From Klebsormidium nitens (lineage: Eukaryota > Streptophyta > Klebsormidiophyceae > Klebsormidiales > Klebsormidiaceae): a stretch of 64,000 nucleotides of DNA. Positions within the stretch are counted from its first letter, which is position 1, and every line of letters begins with the position of its first letter. A model generated the notes under the pieces. The model made no database searches. It worked only from the letters and a program-made list of their open reading frames with translations, and had not been told where the DNA came from. This document shows, in pieces, positions 1 to 12,144 of this stretch. A program made the translations under genes and the position numbers. The stretch covers positions 16,612 to 80,611 of the forward strand of contig DF237372.1 in the NCBI GenBank assembly GCA_000708835.1, given 5' to 3'.

Positions 1-207
1 AATCCTGCCGGCGCAATTTTGGAGCATGCGAAAACCCCTCAAAGTGCAGCAGAAAAAGATGCTCCATCTTCGTAGTACCATGCAGACAATAAGCTTTCGT
101 AACTCTACGAGCCACAGCGCAGAATCCTGTTCGCTAAAGAGACATGTCAGATGCTGCTTGGCCTTGAGATGGTTATTTGAAACCTGGTTTGGAGCTGGGC
201 TGCTCAC

Positions 208-3200
208 CTCCTGTTTGAGGAACTCGTCCAGGGGCCCCTCCATGTCGTCCGTCAAAAAGCTCTTCAGGTCTAGTTCCTTGCCGGCCTTGAAAAGCGCGCC
301 CTCGCCCTGTCACATGAAACACAGTACATCAAGAAAGCGAATTGCATCGAAAGATCCGAGCCTAATATCAAGAATGTTACAATTGTGAACCAGAAGCTCA
401 GGGTAAGGAACAGGAAGTAACTCAAACGTACCGCCAAAACGAGCAAGGCAGGAAAGAAGCCGTTTTTATTGCTGGCCCCCATGACCGCCACGGGTCTGTC
501 TGAGCTTGAACAGTCACGTAGATATACTCGAAGGGCACATAAGAAAAGGGAGATGGGGCAAACCGAAGAATAGACGTCCCCCCGCCTTGTCCTATTCTTG
601 AAGTGCTTGCAAGGTGGCCCCCGCAATAAAAGAGTGCTGCCGCAAAGTGCGGCCGCGTGCGCAATCCTTCCACCTCTTCATTCTCTATCCTCAGAACCAT
701 GAGCTCCCCAATGAAGGGACATGTTGAATCCGCTCAAAGGCTTTAGGCAAGATAAGGAAACTAACGAGTCCCCGGAAACTAACGAGTCCCCTACCTTGTC
801 TTTCTTCAATGCTTGAAGGGCGGTCGCCGGAAAGTGCCGGCAGCGCACACATGCAAGTCTTCCACCTTTCCTCTATGGGATTCCAGATCGTGGGCTCTCA
901 GATCAGAGAAAGTGCAGATGAGCCAAGATAAGCGAGATGAGCCAATGTAAGCGCGAGAAAAAACAACGAAGCTCCTTACCTTGTCCTTCTTGAACGCTTG
1001 GAGGGCGGCCGCCGCAAAGTGCCGCCGCGCGCGCACATCCTCCGCCTTTTCGCTCGCCGTCTTTATGGAAGAAAGGTTCATCGCACCCGCCGCAATTGCC
1101 TTGCCGACAAAGTCACCCAGGTAGCGGGGAGCCTTCGGGAGGTCGATAGCTAGATCGTCTAACTGCTCGGCGAGAGCCATGAAGCTGGAAGAGGACGAAA
1201 CAGCGGTTTAGATGGCAGTTAAAATGACCGTTGAAGTGCCTGAGCAGAAGTTTTACACCTCAAGGAGTTGGGTTGATTTGCCCCGAATCCACTCAAGTAG
1301 CGGGGAGCCCTCGTAAGGTCGATAGCTAGGTAGTCTAGCTGCTTCGTGAGAGCCATGAAGCTGTGTAAGAGGAAAATACAGCGGTTTAAGTGGAGCTTGA
1401 AATGAGACTTAACTAAGTGCCCCAATGAGATGTTTTTACACCTCAAAAAGTTGCGGTCAGTTGTCCCGAAGTTACGCAGGGAGCGTGGAGCTTTGGGACG
1501 TCGATCGACAGGTCGTCTAGCTTCTCGGCCAAGGCCGTGAAAGTGGAAGATGTAGAAACAGCAATCAATGCCGCATCTGACGACGACTTATTTCACGGGT
1601 TCCATTCAAAAAGCCTTAAAAAGTTGGATGAACTTGCCCACGAAGTCGGCCAAATTTTTGGGGGCATCAACAAGTTTGTCAAGCTGCTCGACAAAGGCCG
1701 TGACTCAGCGCTGAAAAGCACTGAACCAGATGACAATCTAGATCTAGAAACGTCCAAATGACTGGGGCATCGCCATCCTCAAGGAAGCTTTAAGTGCTAA
1801 TCGCGTGTCAACAAAATTGCTGAGATTAACTAGACAACTCACCCCGCCTAGTTTCGTGGCAGTGATAGCCTTTTTGCGCAAAACACTTCGGGCAGCAGCT
1901 TCCCGCAGGGATTGCCTCACTATTCGCCTCTGTAAAGTAGCTAGAAGCGAAGAAAGAAAACAAACAAGAAATCAAAGAGAAAATCTTAAACTCACCCCGC
2001 CTCTAGTTCTTCGGCAGTGATAGCCTTTTGCGCAACCAGTCCCGGCAGCAACTTTCCGACGAGCTCCCTGTCGCGGTCCTTGCCTTCGAACCCAAGGTTG
2101 ACCGCGGTCTGGACGATGGTTGAGTGGTAAGACGGCGTCTTCAGCTCCGTCACGCACAGCGCCGCCTCCTTGATATCAGCCCTGGAAACGTGGGGGATGA
2201 CACATATTTCAGAAGCTGTGGTCACTGCTGACGTCAACATTCACTCCATGTGGAAATTGCAGTCTGGACGTTAGTAGATTGGTACGACGGCGTCTTGAGC
2301 TCACGCACAGCGCCACCTCCTGAATATTAGCCTTAGGTGGCTTATAAAAGAAGATGCACGTGAGAGATGAAGTGATTAGTGCTGACCTCAGCAGTTCGAT
2401 CTAATTTAGTGGCAGTCGTAACAACAGTCGATTGATAAGAAGGCGTTTTGAGGCTCCGTCACGCACAGCGCTGCCTCCTTGATATCAGACCTGGGGAAGA
2501 TAAGAGGACAAATGAGCCTCAGATGACGTGGTTAGTACTAACGTCAGTTTTCGTTCTGTGCTTAGGTCCTCATCAATTCTTTGAAAGGAACGGAAGCGGG
2601 CAATAAAATACTAGCTTCTCTGCCTTTTAAAAGTAAATAATCTGGCAGTCTGACTTGGGGAAGACACCCTCTGACTTAGGGAAGACGGGTATGAAGCAAC
2701 AAGCCTCACATCACGACGCTTGTCGTCCTTGCCATTAGGGCAGGTACGAAAACTGGCCAAGCGGCGAAGCAGAACAGCATGATGCTCGCTGCGTGAGTCA
2801 AAATGGAAAAACAAGGCGAATCCGATTGGTGGAAGCCTTTGTTGAAGCGAGAAACTTCAACCAAGGAACCAAGCAAGGTACCGCTTCTTCTCATTGTAAC
2901 AAAGGAACGAGAATGATTAGGACTGATCCAAGAGAACGAAGCACATGTTGAGGTCATGCTGATGTCGCATGCGCCCGCTATGTCAGCCGGGACAGAGCCC
3001 CGGTGACATTCTCAAAGGCGATGCAAGGTCTCGCGCCGTGTTACGGGTTACAGAGGCATGACGTGCCAGTGGGAACCGAAAAGAGAGCAGCGCTTGGGAG
3101 AGAATTTGAAACAATTCAACTCAATGGCTCGATAATCGACTGGGGAGAACGACAGGCCTGTACGACTTCCATAAAAGACTCAAGCACAGTCCCAACTCAA

Positions 3201-6200
3201 TGACTTAGGAAAAGATAACGGAAAACTTGTATAGCTTTCATAAGAGATTTGGGAACGAAGAAACAAAGCAACGCAAATTGATCCAAGTTACGTGCCAAAG
3301 AGAGTTTTGCATCAAAACCTGAAAACTGACCCTAATAGTTGAGATTCATGTGAAACAGGAACTTCCAGAAGCTTGCAATGGAAAGGACGCGGTGGACTTT
3401 GACCTGAAGGATATGCAACACATCCTACGAACAATACCGACTCGTTCCAAAGCGCACCAAAGTCGAAGGACATCAGCCGATGGGTGGTGATATATAGACT
3501 TGTCGTCAAAGATATTCAGACGAACGAGACCATAATGTTGTCATCACTTGCCCCCGAGCTTTGGTGCTTTCCAGATAAAAATTTCAGCAGATTCACAGCA
3601 AGCTGACAGCAACTTAAAAAAATATCAAATGGTTTAGACGTCAGATTGTGATTCCGCATCTTGACTCGCAATTCGGGCACCTTAACAACAGACGAAATTA
3701 GCAGAGCAGTTGGAACGCAGCGGCAACAACCAACAAGAGTAGAGAAGAACAATGGTTGAAAGCAGGAGCGTGCTCAAATCGTGGTTTACATAATAATAGC
3801 CGCAACCCAGCCAGTTCCCAGCAGAACCTGTGAAAAGAAGAGTACACACAACCTCACGAGGTACGATATTGATATATGAATAAGACAGGAGTGGGACACT
3901 TCCAAAGAACGAGCGCCTTAGAAACTCTCAGACACTACAGCCGAGACGAGAGAACTGATCTGCATGATGGGTCTGCATGATGAGGGAGCAGAAAGAAAGA
4001 GAAGAAATGCACTCACGCTGAAAGGTACTCCTTAAGGAACGAGTCCGTTTTCTTGACGAGCTGCTCCTCCTTCTCCTCGTCGGACAGCGGCTTCTCCTTC
4101 TTGGCTGCGGGTTTCTCGCTAATCGGGGCGCTAACCGGGGCGGGTTTCGGCTCGGGAGTGGGCTCCTTGCGGGCTGGTGGAGGGTTGGGCCTTGCTCCAG
4201 GGCCGCTGCCAATGAGAGCACTGCAGAAAGATGGCGAAGAACGTCAAAACAAGGCCTTTCAGAACGGAAGCCAAACTAAGGTGGGGGTGTTACAACCTTG
4301 ACGAAGAGTAGGCCTCGCTCCTCGATCGAGTACTATGATGTTACTGTGAAAAAAGGTCGAAGGACGCCAAAACAAGGCCTGGGCGGCATAACTAGTGATC
4401 AGTAAGTCTGGTACAAGAACGCTCAATCGATCGCAGAGCTGGGATACCCAAACCGCGTAACTTCGACCTCAGATTCAAGAGCAGAAAATGTCCAAACAAG
4501 GGCAGAAATTAAAGAACATCATGTGCTCGCTATTGGGAATCCTGGGAGAAATGACAAGACCCTGAGCAACTCTACCTAAATGCTTCCAGCATCAGACCCA
4601 CTGCAGGGACTATACCCGCCACTAGATTTGCCCTCCAAAGATAACAATCCGATAAAGTACAAAAGGACGCATAGGAGAGTTGTTCTGTCTCACCTGCTTT
4701 CTCCGGGCGGATTGTTCCCAACCACCAGATGCGTAGGCGCCCCTTTCCAAACTGAAGAGTGGAACGAACACACAAAATTCGTCCTCCGCACTCACCTGCT
4801 TTTACCGGCAAATTGTTGTGGGGGCGGAATACGTTGGGGGCCCATTCCCGGCAGCAGAGTCGGAGGCCCAGTAGAGACCGGGGGAATGGCCGGGGGAGCG
4901 CCCGGAAGATTCGCCAGCCTCGGGGCGCGCTTTCCGCTCAGCCCGACGACCTCCCAACCATCTTCCACCGGGACAGGTGGCACAACCGGGCCACGTGAGG
5001 GTCCCTCGGGGAAGAGGGGACCGTCTGGAAAAAAGGGTAAAAGGCCATTGGTCACTAACTTTGTCAGCAAAAATTGATGAACCGTTTGCCAGCCTTGAGG
5101 CGCGCTTTGCCCACTCAGCTCGAAGACTTCCCATCCCTCTTCGCCAGAACAGGGGGCACAACCGGGCTCCGGGAAGGACCTTGAGGAAAGAGGGGGCGTT
5201 AATAGACACAAAGCCGGTCAGCTTCGAACAGTATCTTCAAGTAAATCTTGAAATATTGGTAAGCCAGGAATTGTGCTTTCCGCTGAGCCCAACAACCTTT
5301 GATCCGTCTTCTACCCCAACAGGCGGCACGACCAGAACATGTGAGGTCCTTCAGGGAAGAGCTAACCGTCTGGGAAAAGCGGGAAGGAGTTCATAAAGCT
5401 TCGAAAACTGCTGAGGTAAGACATTTAAGGATTCACCAGACTGGGGCGCGCTTTCCGAGGTGGGCCCCGATGCATCTGGGAGGGGCGTTAAGAAAAGAGA
5501 CTGGTGGCACGATGTAACCACAGGAGGGGCCTCTGAAGTACAGGCAATTGCTTAGGGAGAAATAGAAGATACTTGTAGTTCGCTCGTGAGGTAGTTCCAT
5601 GACCTGCCAAAAAGTTCGAAGAAGACAAGCAATAACAAGACAGCAAACCTACGAGAAGTCGAAGAGCGGAACAAAGAAAGCACTTTCCCACTTACCCCTC
5701 ATTCCCTTGGGCGGGATCAGCCCGAACTGCGCTTCTAGCGACTTGTTGCTCGTCGTCGTCACCTTCAGCTCTTCCCTACGCGGCACCCAGTTGTTGGCGC
5801 GCCTCTCAATCAGATCGCGCACGAGGAAGCGGATGCGCGTCTGCAGCTTGCGATTCGTCTGGAGCGTCTTGAGGGACTCGAAGTACTCCCCAACAAACTT
5901 CTTACTGTTGGGCTTCATCTCCAGCTGCTTGCCGACCTGAGTGAGTAGGATAAAATGCAATGAGAAGGACTTCTGAGTTTGACAAATGCAACTTGGCAAA
6001 TGCGTTCCTTCCTATCCTACTGCCAGACGGCTTCGCTGAGTTCCGTTCCAGTCCTAGCTGCTTTACAACCTGAAGACAGTGGACATCATATTGTCTGAAC
6101 AAGAACTGCAAGTGGTGCAACAAACGACGCGTTAAGTGCAGAGCTCATGCTAGGTGTGAGGAGTCAATTGGTGAGTCATAGGGGTCGAATAACATTCCCA

Positions 6201-9200
6201 ACAAATTATAACTAACACCTAAGTCGAGTCAAGTAGACACGATGATCCCCCGGAAGCAGGGCCCAGAATCCGACAAGAAATGGAAACCAACAAGACGGGT
6301 ACGGGAACAACTTTGTACAAGTATGTGCAGAGACGACTTCAGTTTCCAAGCCGTGCTAAAAAACATGCAAGACCAACTTTCCCAACACGGAGGCATGCCA
6401 CTTCCAAATAGGCAGGGAAGAGAAGCCGGAAAGATGAAACATGTTGTCTACCGCCAAACAAACAGAGCATAAAGGCTTTTAAAGAGGAAAAAAGGTGTTC
6501 CTCCGTATGCAGAGAAGAGAAGCCAGAAAGATAGAAAGACGTGTCTATTGCCCAACAAAAGGAGCAAAACAAATTGAAAAAAGAGAAAAAGACGTTCCTC
6601 CAAAACAGCAGAGACGAAAGCCGGAAAGAGAGAAAGGTACATCAACAATCCTTTACCGTGGTGAGGAGATGCACGAGCGCCTCGGTATTCTCCTCAACGG
6701 GCTCAGCCTTGGGGTCGCCCAGCAGCTGTTGCAGGCACGCATGGACGATCTTCTCAGGAATCATCTTCTGCTTGTACAGCTCTCCAATGAGCTTGATGTT
6801 GCCCATTGTGCGCCGCTTCACCGTCAGCTCTTTATCTGCGCGCTCGGCAGCCTCCTCCGTTTTCTGCAGACAACAAAGCGAGAACTCTTTTATTGTCCAC
6901 CCAGTAGGATTTGACTTTGACTAACACAACTTTAGTCAAAGTTGCCAATCAGTCAATTCGTTGCGGCTTGACCTTCTGCTCCGTGTCTGCCGCCTCTTCT
7001 CCCCCCTTCAGAAACATACTGGCAACGGTTTTGAATTCAGAGTAATGGACTTGCTTGTACAGCTCTGACGGCAGCCTCTAAGCTGCCCATCGTGCGCCCT
7101 TTCACCGTCTGCTCCTCGTCTGGGCGCTCTGCGCCCTTCCGAGTTCTCCCCGAATGGAGGGGTACTGAGATTAGTCGCACCATCTTCATCAATCTTCCTC
7201 ATCCTGAAAGCCCCCTCAACTCCTCTCTCAAAAGTGTTTGGGCATCAGAAACCAGCATCCTGAAGCGTAAACATCATTTAGCACACCCTGTATCCTGAGG
7301 AAAAGCCCGTTACCGTCATCCTCTTGACTTCATCCCGGAGGCTCTCCGCTGCCTCAAACTCTTCCTGGCACGTGTTGAGCATGACGCGCCGGAAGGTGAC
7401 GGGCTTGTCCTCTCCCTCGTTGAACTCGGGGAGCGCCTTGGACAGCTTCACGCACAGCTCCGCATACAGGGGACAGAACGTCGGCTCGAGCACAGCCTTG
7501 TCGAAGATCTGCAAACAATTGATAAACAACCATCAGGAGCTGCCACGTGGCAAAATTGAGAGGTTCAGGCGCGAAGAGATTCTCATACACAGGACAGAAA
7601 CGTCGGTTTCGAGTATTATTTTCGTGAAGATCTCCAAGTGCTAGAAGCACACATGACATACCATTATCGGCATAGGGTCAATGCAACAAAAGCACCACAA
7701 TCTGCCTTCCCAAAGAGCGCAAGAAGCCAATCGAACCTGAGACAACCCCAACCCAAACCATTGTGGCATGTTTAAGCACACTCGTGGCGGCCTGAGATTG
7801 GTTCTATGAGATTCATTGGCTGTTCACACCATATATTATCTGATAGACACCGGAGTCAAGAAGGCAGTGACCAAGAAGGCTAAAACCGGACTAATCTCCT
7901 AAAAACCCCATAAAAGGCGTAGTGCCAAACGATCCAGATGACGCAGACTCCACCAATCATCCTTACCAGGCTGATGACGCCTCGGAGCATGTCAGCGTTG
8001 CTGATCCCCGCGCTCACAATCTGGTTGAACAGCTTCTCGTAATTGTCGGGCGTCAGCTTGTTGAGCACACCCTTGACTGTCTTATACAGCTTCTCGCTGG
8101 GGTCCTGCACGCCACCCGCCTTCCAGGGGTTCGCCGTCTTGACGATTCCGGGGGCGGGGCCGGCCGCCTGCAAAGGTCGTTAGGATCAATTTGATCAGTT
8201 CTGCTTTCAAAACTAATTCCAAGTTCTTTGGTGCAGTTTGAACACTTTTTGAGGTGTGCGTAGTTGCATCATACCAAGATGCAACCCTGCTGCAGTTGCT
8301 GGGCCCGCAGATCGGGGGTTTGCTGGCTTTGACAATCACGCGGGAAAGGCCGATCAGCTGAATGGGAAAAAAGTGTCCCATATCATAAGGCTAAATTAGC
8401 TACCATGACCACCTTCAAGGGTCTCAACGACGAGGTAAAGTGAGGGCATACCATCAGAAAATCTGTATGAAACTTTGCCAACCTCCTGACATGTTACTGA
8501 ACCCCTCATCAACCAAGAACTTTCTGTCAAGATTCAGCACATCAGGAAAACGCAGTACCAAAGGAGTGCTTCCTGAGTATGACGGCTGCAGAATTAGCGG
8601 GCCAGTTTTAGACAACCAGATCCGCTGCTCACCTGTGGCTACGCTCAGAGTACCGTAACAACAAGTGCTTCCTTAAACAACGACGAACTTAGCAAGCCAG
8701 GTATAGATGAACCCCATATCCAGTGCTCACCTGAGGCTGCGGCCTTGGCGCCTCAATCGGCTGCCTCGTCTCAACTCGCCCCTCGCCATTTGCACCTTTT
8801 CCACCCTTTCCGCCCTGCTTCGGCCCCCGCTTATCCTGGGGGGTGGCCGGCCTGGGGGCAACTCCGTTTTGCTCCGCCTGCTCCGGGGGCGGGGGGGGAA
8901 GTGGAGTTCTAGCCTTCCAGTCCCTGTCATCGGCCTGCGAGGGAAGCTTAAAAGGTTTAGGGAATAACAATGCAAAGAAGGTGATGTGGGGCAATCTAAA
9001 CTCCAAGTAGAAAACCCACGTAAAACCCCCAAGGATTTGAAAGTGAGCCGATAGCTTGTCTGAGAAAATGTTCGCAGGGCAAAAAAATCTGTCCATCAAG
9101 CAAGCCCAAAAATAAAGCTGCAAACCTTTGACCGATTGATGGAGAGATGACCACATTCACCATGGACCAACGAGCAGATGATAGTAATCATCACTGAAAA

Positions 9201-12144
9201 AACAGACTTCCAAGAATTCATCCACGGATACATCCATGGATGTCCAAGGACTGATCCACGGGTTAATTGACAGCCAGAAGTGGAAATGGATCTCACCACA
9301 GGGGCTGTGGGGGGAGCGGGTCCGAGGTCTCGTCGGGTGTTCCAGTTGCCATCTGCCTGGGATTGTCCATCAGCCCTCAGCAGCGCAAGGCCGGCTGAGA
9401 GCAGCTCCTTGGGGATCCCTTTGGAAACCTGCACCAGTTCAAAAACGGGTTAACTTTGTTCACAAGGATCACGAGCTGAGGGCTTGCTTGTTCCAGGAGG
9501 AACGAGTTGGGACGCATAGGAAACCTTTTGTGAGACTTTTCCAAGTGGCCTCCAACAAGCAGCTTTCCGGGACTAGCACTGAAAGGTCTGAAGAAAGGAG
9601 GAACGGTTTGAAAAGGTGAATGGATGATTTCCAACACTCTCAGCAAACATGTATGTTTTGAGGAGAGCAGCAGTTGCCTGAACTGGGGGGTCCAAAGAAC
9701 TAGGCTAAGTTGGGTGTGGTCGTTCATGCTACTCTTTTGTTGGGTCTACCTGTCAAGGTGCGTCCATCGAACATGGCCCTTCTTTCTGATCTGCGCCCAG
9801 AAGAAACCGAAGAAAACCTCTTTCATAGAGGATGATCGAGTGTTGCCCTCGTGAGAGGCAATCAAAGAACGGAAAACAGGAAATGAAGCTCACCTCTTTC
9901 AGCTTCAGCAGCTCAGACTGATTGTACCGGTGCCTGTCAGTGCTGCCAGGGGCCCTCTGCTCTGCTGGAGACGGGCCGAGGTCATCAACCTGAGAAACGC
10001 AGAAGAACAGTCTGATCAGAGTGGTTTCTTTCAGACTTGATTTCCAAGCCTCTTGCTTCTTTATTCCTGAACCCGCCTTTCTAGAGAAAAACGGAAACCC
10101 TTTGCTCAGACAATAAGCAAGCTCGTTTCAAATTTTAGGAGGCAAGTGACAGAGTCTGGCTGCTTCAGAGCACAGAACATCTGTTCTAAAAGCCGCTTCC
10201 CCTTTCAAGATTAACTAAACCGTCGGGGGTGGGAGAACACAGAAGACCGCTCAGCTCACAGAGCTTTTCAGAAGCACGAGACATTTCTTGATCCACCACT
10301 GAGTCAAGGCCTCTTCTAAAAAGGAAAGGACCATCGCAGCAATGTGTATACCAGAAGGAAGATTGCAGATGTTGCTAGTAGTTGCAGCATCAACAACAAA
10401 ACTCGTCGACAAGACTGCCCAATACACCATGCTAGACAGACTGCGAACATGGATAGCCGCTCAAAAGTTTCTACATCATATGAGGGCAAGTCGACGTGGC
10501 TTTCCACCACAAGATGCGCGAAAGGAAGTCAACAAAGCTCAAATCACATATGATAAAGAGTCCTTTTCAAAGTGCCCCCTTCTTCTTGCTTTCTAATGAG
10601 AAACAAGGACGATCAAGGGGACTCCTAAGGACCCTTGCCAAGAGAACAAGACTACATGCCTCATGCCAAGTTGGTGGTCTGCCAAGCTACGAGCGCTATG
10701 TCTGGGTGGTGCAACTATAGCTTCGAGCACCGCACTTCCCTGGTTTTAGATTAGAGGATCCGCTGGAGACCAAAGGAACAAGTGCGACGCTGATCAATGC
10801 AGTCAGCATGTCTTCTCGTCTGAAGATTAAGAAATATTCAATCTCGTAGAACACATGCCTCTCGACTGTAGTGGCAATATTTGCACTCATGAGATCACAT
10901 GACACCTTGCCACAAGAGACAATCTTTTCGGCACAACTTGTAGCCACAGCACATCAAGCGCCCCAAACCATGTTCCGGGGTTCTTCCAATGAGAGCTTTT
11001 GAGGGACCCCCGAAAGCATAATTCAAAGGGACCAGTGCAAAGGTTCGTCCAAAACAGGCGGGGAACCAACGGAACCCAACACCGAGATCCAAAACGAGAA
11101 AGGTCCGTGCTGCTGCTGTCAGGAAAAAATTAGAGTGTATGTTGTTTAATCGCTCACAGAGGATCGCGACAAAGATTTCCTCATCATTCAGCAGCAGCTA
11201 CCTTGACATGTTTCCTTTAAAGAGAGTGACCGCCAAAGCGAAATGCGTGGTTTGCTCTATCTTGTCCAATGCTGCCAGAGAAGCATCAATTCGATGCTGC
11301 CGAGCGAGATATATGAGAACAAAGACAACGCAGTGTGGCGCCTCTGTATTCACCTCCGAACCCCTCTTGCCACGTTCATTAATTCTCAGCCTCCCTCCAT
11401 TGACATCAACAACATGAAACCCTAGGGTTTACAGCGCAATCCACATGCCTCAGGCTTTTGTAACCTTTACCAACAGAATGTCGGAGACGCAAGTATGAAA
11501 TGCAGAGAGGGCTTTTTCAGAATGGACACAACCACGCATGCAAAACCCTTTCCACATTAGAATGTCAGCAACGAATCCTCATTAATCGCGCTTGCTATTG
11601 CACGTCGTTAACAAGGATCACTATCTCAAGGTACCACTTTGCCAATATGGTTACCGCCAGGCTTCAAAACATATGCCTATGTAAGGCACCCAGCTTGAAA
11701 AGAAACAACCATTACCAACTCAAAAGAGAAACCATCCGTACAGTGACTCAGAGTTATCCTCATCTGGGCCTGGCACCGCACTCGAAACAAATGTGTTACC
11801 TGTTGCGCCTTGCTTGGTGCTGCCTGTCGCACGGCCCCCGCACTAAGACTGGGGCCTCCAGGTCTCAGAGAGACCCCTCCCCACGGGCGTAATGACACTC
11901 CCCCTCCTGGGCGCAGTGAAACGGACGAGCCCCCACCTGGCCTCAAACTCACATTGCTCGCACCATGGTTAACGCTCTGGTTAGCCTCGGGGTTGCCTGG
12001 CGCATCTCCGCTTGAAGTAGCCGGGTTTGCCTCGGAATGGTTATCCACGGGAGTGCTCTTGTCCATCATATGGATCTCAGCGCTAGGGGCGACTTTGACC
12101 GCGGGAAACCCTCTCTTCTCCTTCTGCTGCGCTTTTTCTTGACC
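208..12144 (-). CDS. eIFiso4G: Eukaryotic initiation factor eIF(iso)4G, 13 exons, 3' end beyond window
   Basis: Scaffold of the plant cap-binding complex eIF(iso)4F; it bridges the cap-binding protein, eIF4A and eIF3 in the cytosol. Exons read on the minus strand: 12144-11800, 9989-9894, 9428-9297, 8934-8731, 8167-7967, 7508-7314, 6863-6657, 5936-5696, 5024-4796, 4220-4017, 2181-1996, 1184-980, 306-208. All have GT-AG borders and agreeing phases. The first holds four VSLRPGG-type repeats, typical of eIF(iso)4G N-termini. The second carries YNQSELL, matching the YxxxxL-hydrophobic eIF4E-binding motif. Exons 8167 to 5696 form the MIF4G domain (NPWKAGG, FDKAVLEPTFCPLYAELC, RRTMGNIKLIGELYKQKM, NNWVPRREE). 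Exons 4220 to 980 form the MA3 domain (LKEYLSA, ALCVTELKTPSYHST, DDLAIDLPKAPRYLGDFVG). The start is uncertain: an in-frame ATG at 12069 gives 823 codons to the last exon seen, but the frame stays open to the 12144 acceptor, so a further upstream exon is possible. The C-terminus lies outside. Confidence 0.93.
580..900. repeat. Two decayed copies of the 3' end of the 980-1184 exon
   Basis: The 3' end and donor of the eIF(iso)4G exon at 1184-980 begin at 977 in plus-strand reading. Similar stretches recur at about 792 and 583, so spacings are about 185 and 209 bp. Each keeps the donor region, the stretch corresponding to FAAAALQAFKKDK and some flanking intron, but with substitutions and broken frames. 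Seen directly by eye; interpreted as tandem duplicates of the exon/intron junction that are now intronic. Confidence 0.75.
1285..1745. repeat. Three decayed copies of the 5' end of the 980-1184 exon
   Basis: The acceptor side of the exon (segment around 1111-1210) is repeated in the upstream intron. A shared stretch starting with GTCGAT sits at 1142, 1318 and 1500, and a weaker fourth unit at about 1676, giving a period of 176-182 bp. The nearest copy still matches well, including the start-like CCATGAAGCTG segment next to the acceptor and about 70 bp of intron. Copies get worse with distance. Confidence 0.8.
1837..1920. repeat. Decayed copy of the 3' end of the 1996-2181 exon
   Basis: The stretch starting CTCACCCCGCC at 1991, which spans the donor of the MA3 exon, recurs at 1838, an offset of 153 bp. 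The similarity continues through GGCAGTGATAGCCTTTT into the exon-derived part. The copy lies in the downstream intron and has small indels, so it does not code. Confidence 0.75.
2270..2500. repeat. Two decayed copies of the 5' end of the 1996-2181 exon
   Basis: The exon segment with GACGGCGTCT at 2131 is repeated at 2286 and again, more changed, near 2440. The offsets are 155 and 154 bp, the same period as the copy on the other side of this exon. The CTCACGCACAGCGCC stretch and the following acceptor region are recognisable in both copies. Confidence 0.78.
2505..4016. other. Long eIF(iso)4G intron with no supported gene
   Basis: This intron portion holds no reading frame with convincing protein character. 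A short local duplication (TCTGACTT plus GGGAAGAC, twice) is seen at about 2648-2685. It may contain further, more decayed junction copies that I cannot align by eye. Confidence 0.5.
4300..4730. repeat. Junction copies flanking the 4017-4220 and 4796-5024 exons
   Basis: A CCAAAACAAGGCCT stretch at about 4367 repeats the one just upstream of the 4220 acceptor (about 4245, offset about 123 bp). At 4688-4730 the segment beginning CTCACCTGCTTT copies the donor region of the 4796 exon end at 4791 (offset about 103 bp). Both are imperfect and lie in the intron between the two exons. Confidence 0.65.
5060..5520. repeat. Three decayed copies of the 4796-5024 exon 5' half
   Basis: On the minus strand the exon encodes VPVEDGWEVVGLSGKRAP. 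Diverged versions appear at about 5080-5210 (EEGWEVFELSGQSAP readable in one frame), 5268-5360 and 5440-5520. The GGGCACAACC or GGCACGACC core recurs in each. They lie in the intron upstream of the exon, with increasing decay away from it. Confidence 0.75.
5950..6650. repeat. Tandem relic units between two MIF4G exons
   Basis: Near 6045-6075 a stretch resembles the 5' end of the 5936 exon (CCAGCTGCTT then the acceptor). At 6400-6640 a unit of roughly 100 bp containing AGAGAAGCCGGAAAGA and a CCAACA/CCGCCA core occurs about three times, ending at the donor of the 6657 exon end. Confidence 0.6.
6950..7160. repeat. Decayed copies of the 6657-6863 exon 5' end
   Basis: The stretch CTTGTACAGCTCT at 6771 recurs at 7054, followed by matching segments (TGCCCATCGTGCGCC, TTCACCGTCTGCTCC). 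A weaker intermediate unit (ACCTTCTGCTCCGTGTCTGC) sits at about 6972. They are intronic and frame-broken. Confidence 0.65.
7545..7640. repeat. Decayed copy of the 7314-7508 exon 5' end
   Basis: The stretch ACAGGACAGAAACGTCGGT at about 7590, with GAAGATCTCC after it, matches the exon segment at 7468-7511 (ACAGGGGACAGAACGTCGG, GAAGATCTGC). It lies just upstream of the acceptor and does not code. Confidence 0.65.
8265..8650. repeat. Copies of neighbouring exon ends on both sides of one intron
   Basis: At 8270-8345 the plus strand has GGGGTTTGCTGGCTTTGAC and following bases resembling the 5' end of the 8167 exon (GGGGTTCGCCGTCTTGAC). At 8565-8650 the segment CCGCTGCTCACCTGTGGCT resembles the donor region of the 8731 exon end (CAGTGCTCACCTGAGGCT). 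One intron thus carries an acceptor-side copy of one exon and a donor-side copy of the next. Confidence 0.65.
9990..11799. other. Large intron of eIF(iso)4G, nothing recognised
   Basis: This 1.8-kb intron separates the VSLRPGG-repeat exon from the eIF4E-binding exon. No frame in it looks like a conserved protein and no clear repeat was aligned. Confidence 0.5.

Noticed and set aside
4792-5211. One continuous 139-residue exon over the duplicated segment
   Set aside because: A strong pyrimidine tract and AG at 5025, with phases fitting both neighbours, place the exon start at 5024; the rest is a decayed copy.
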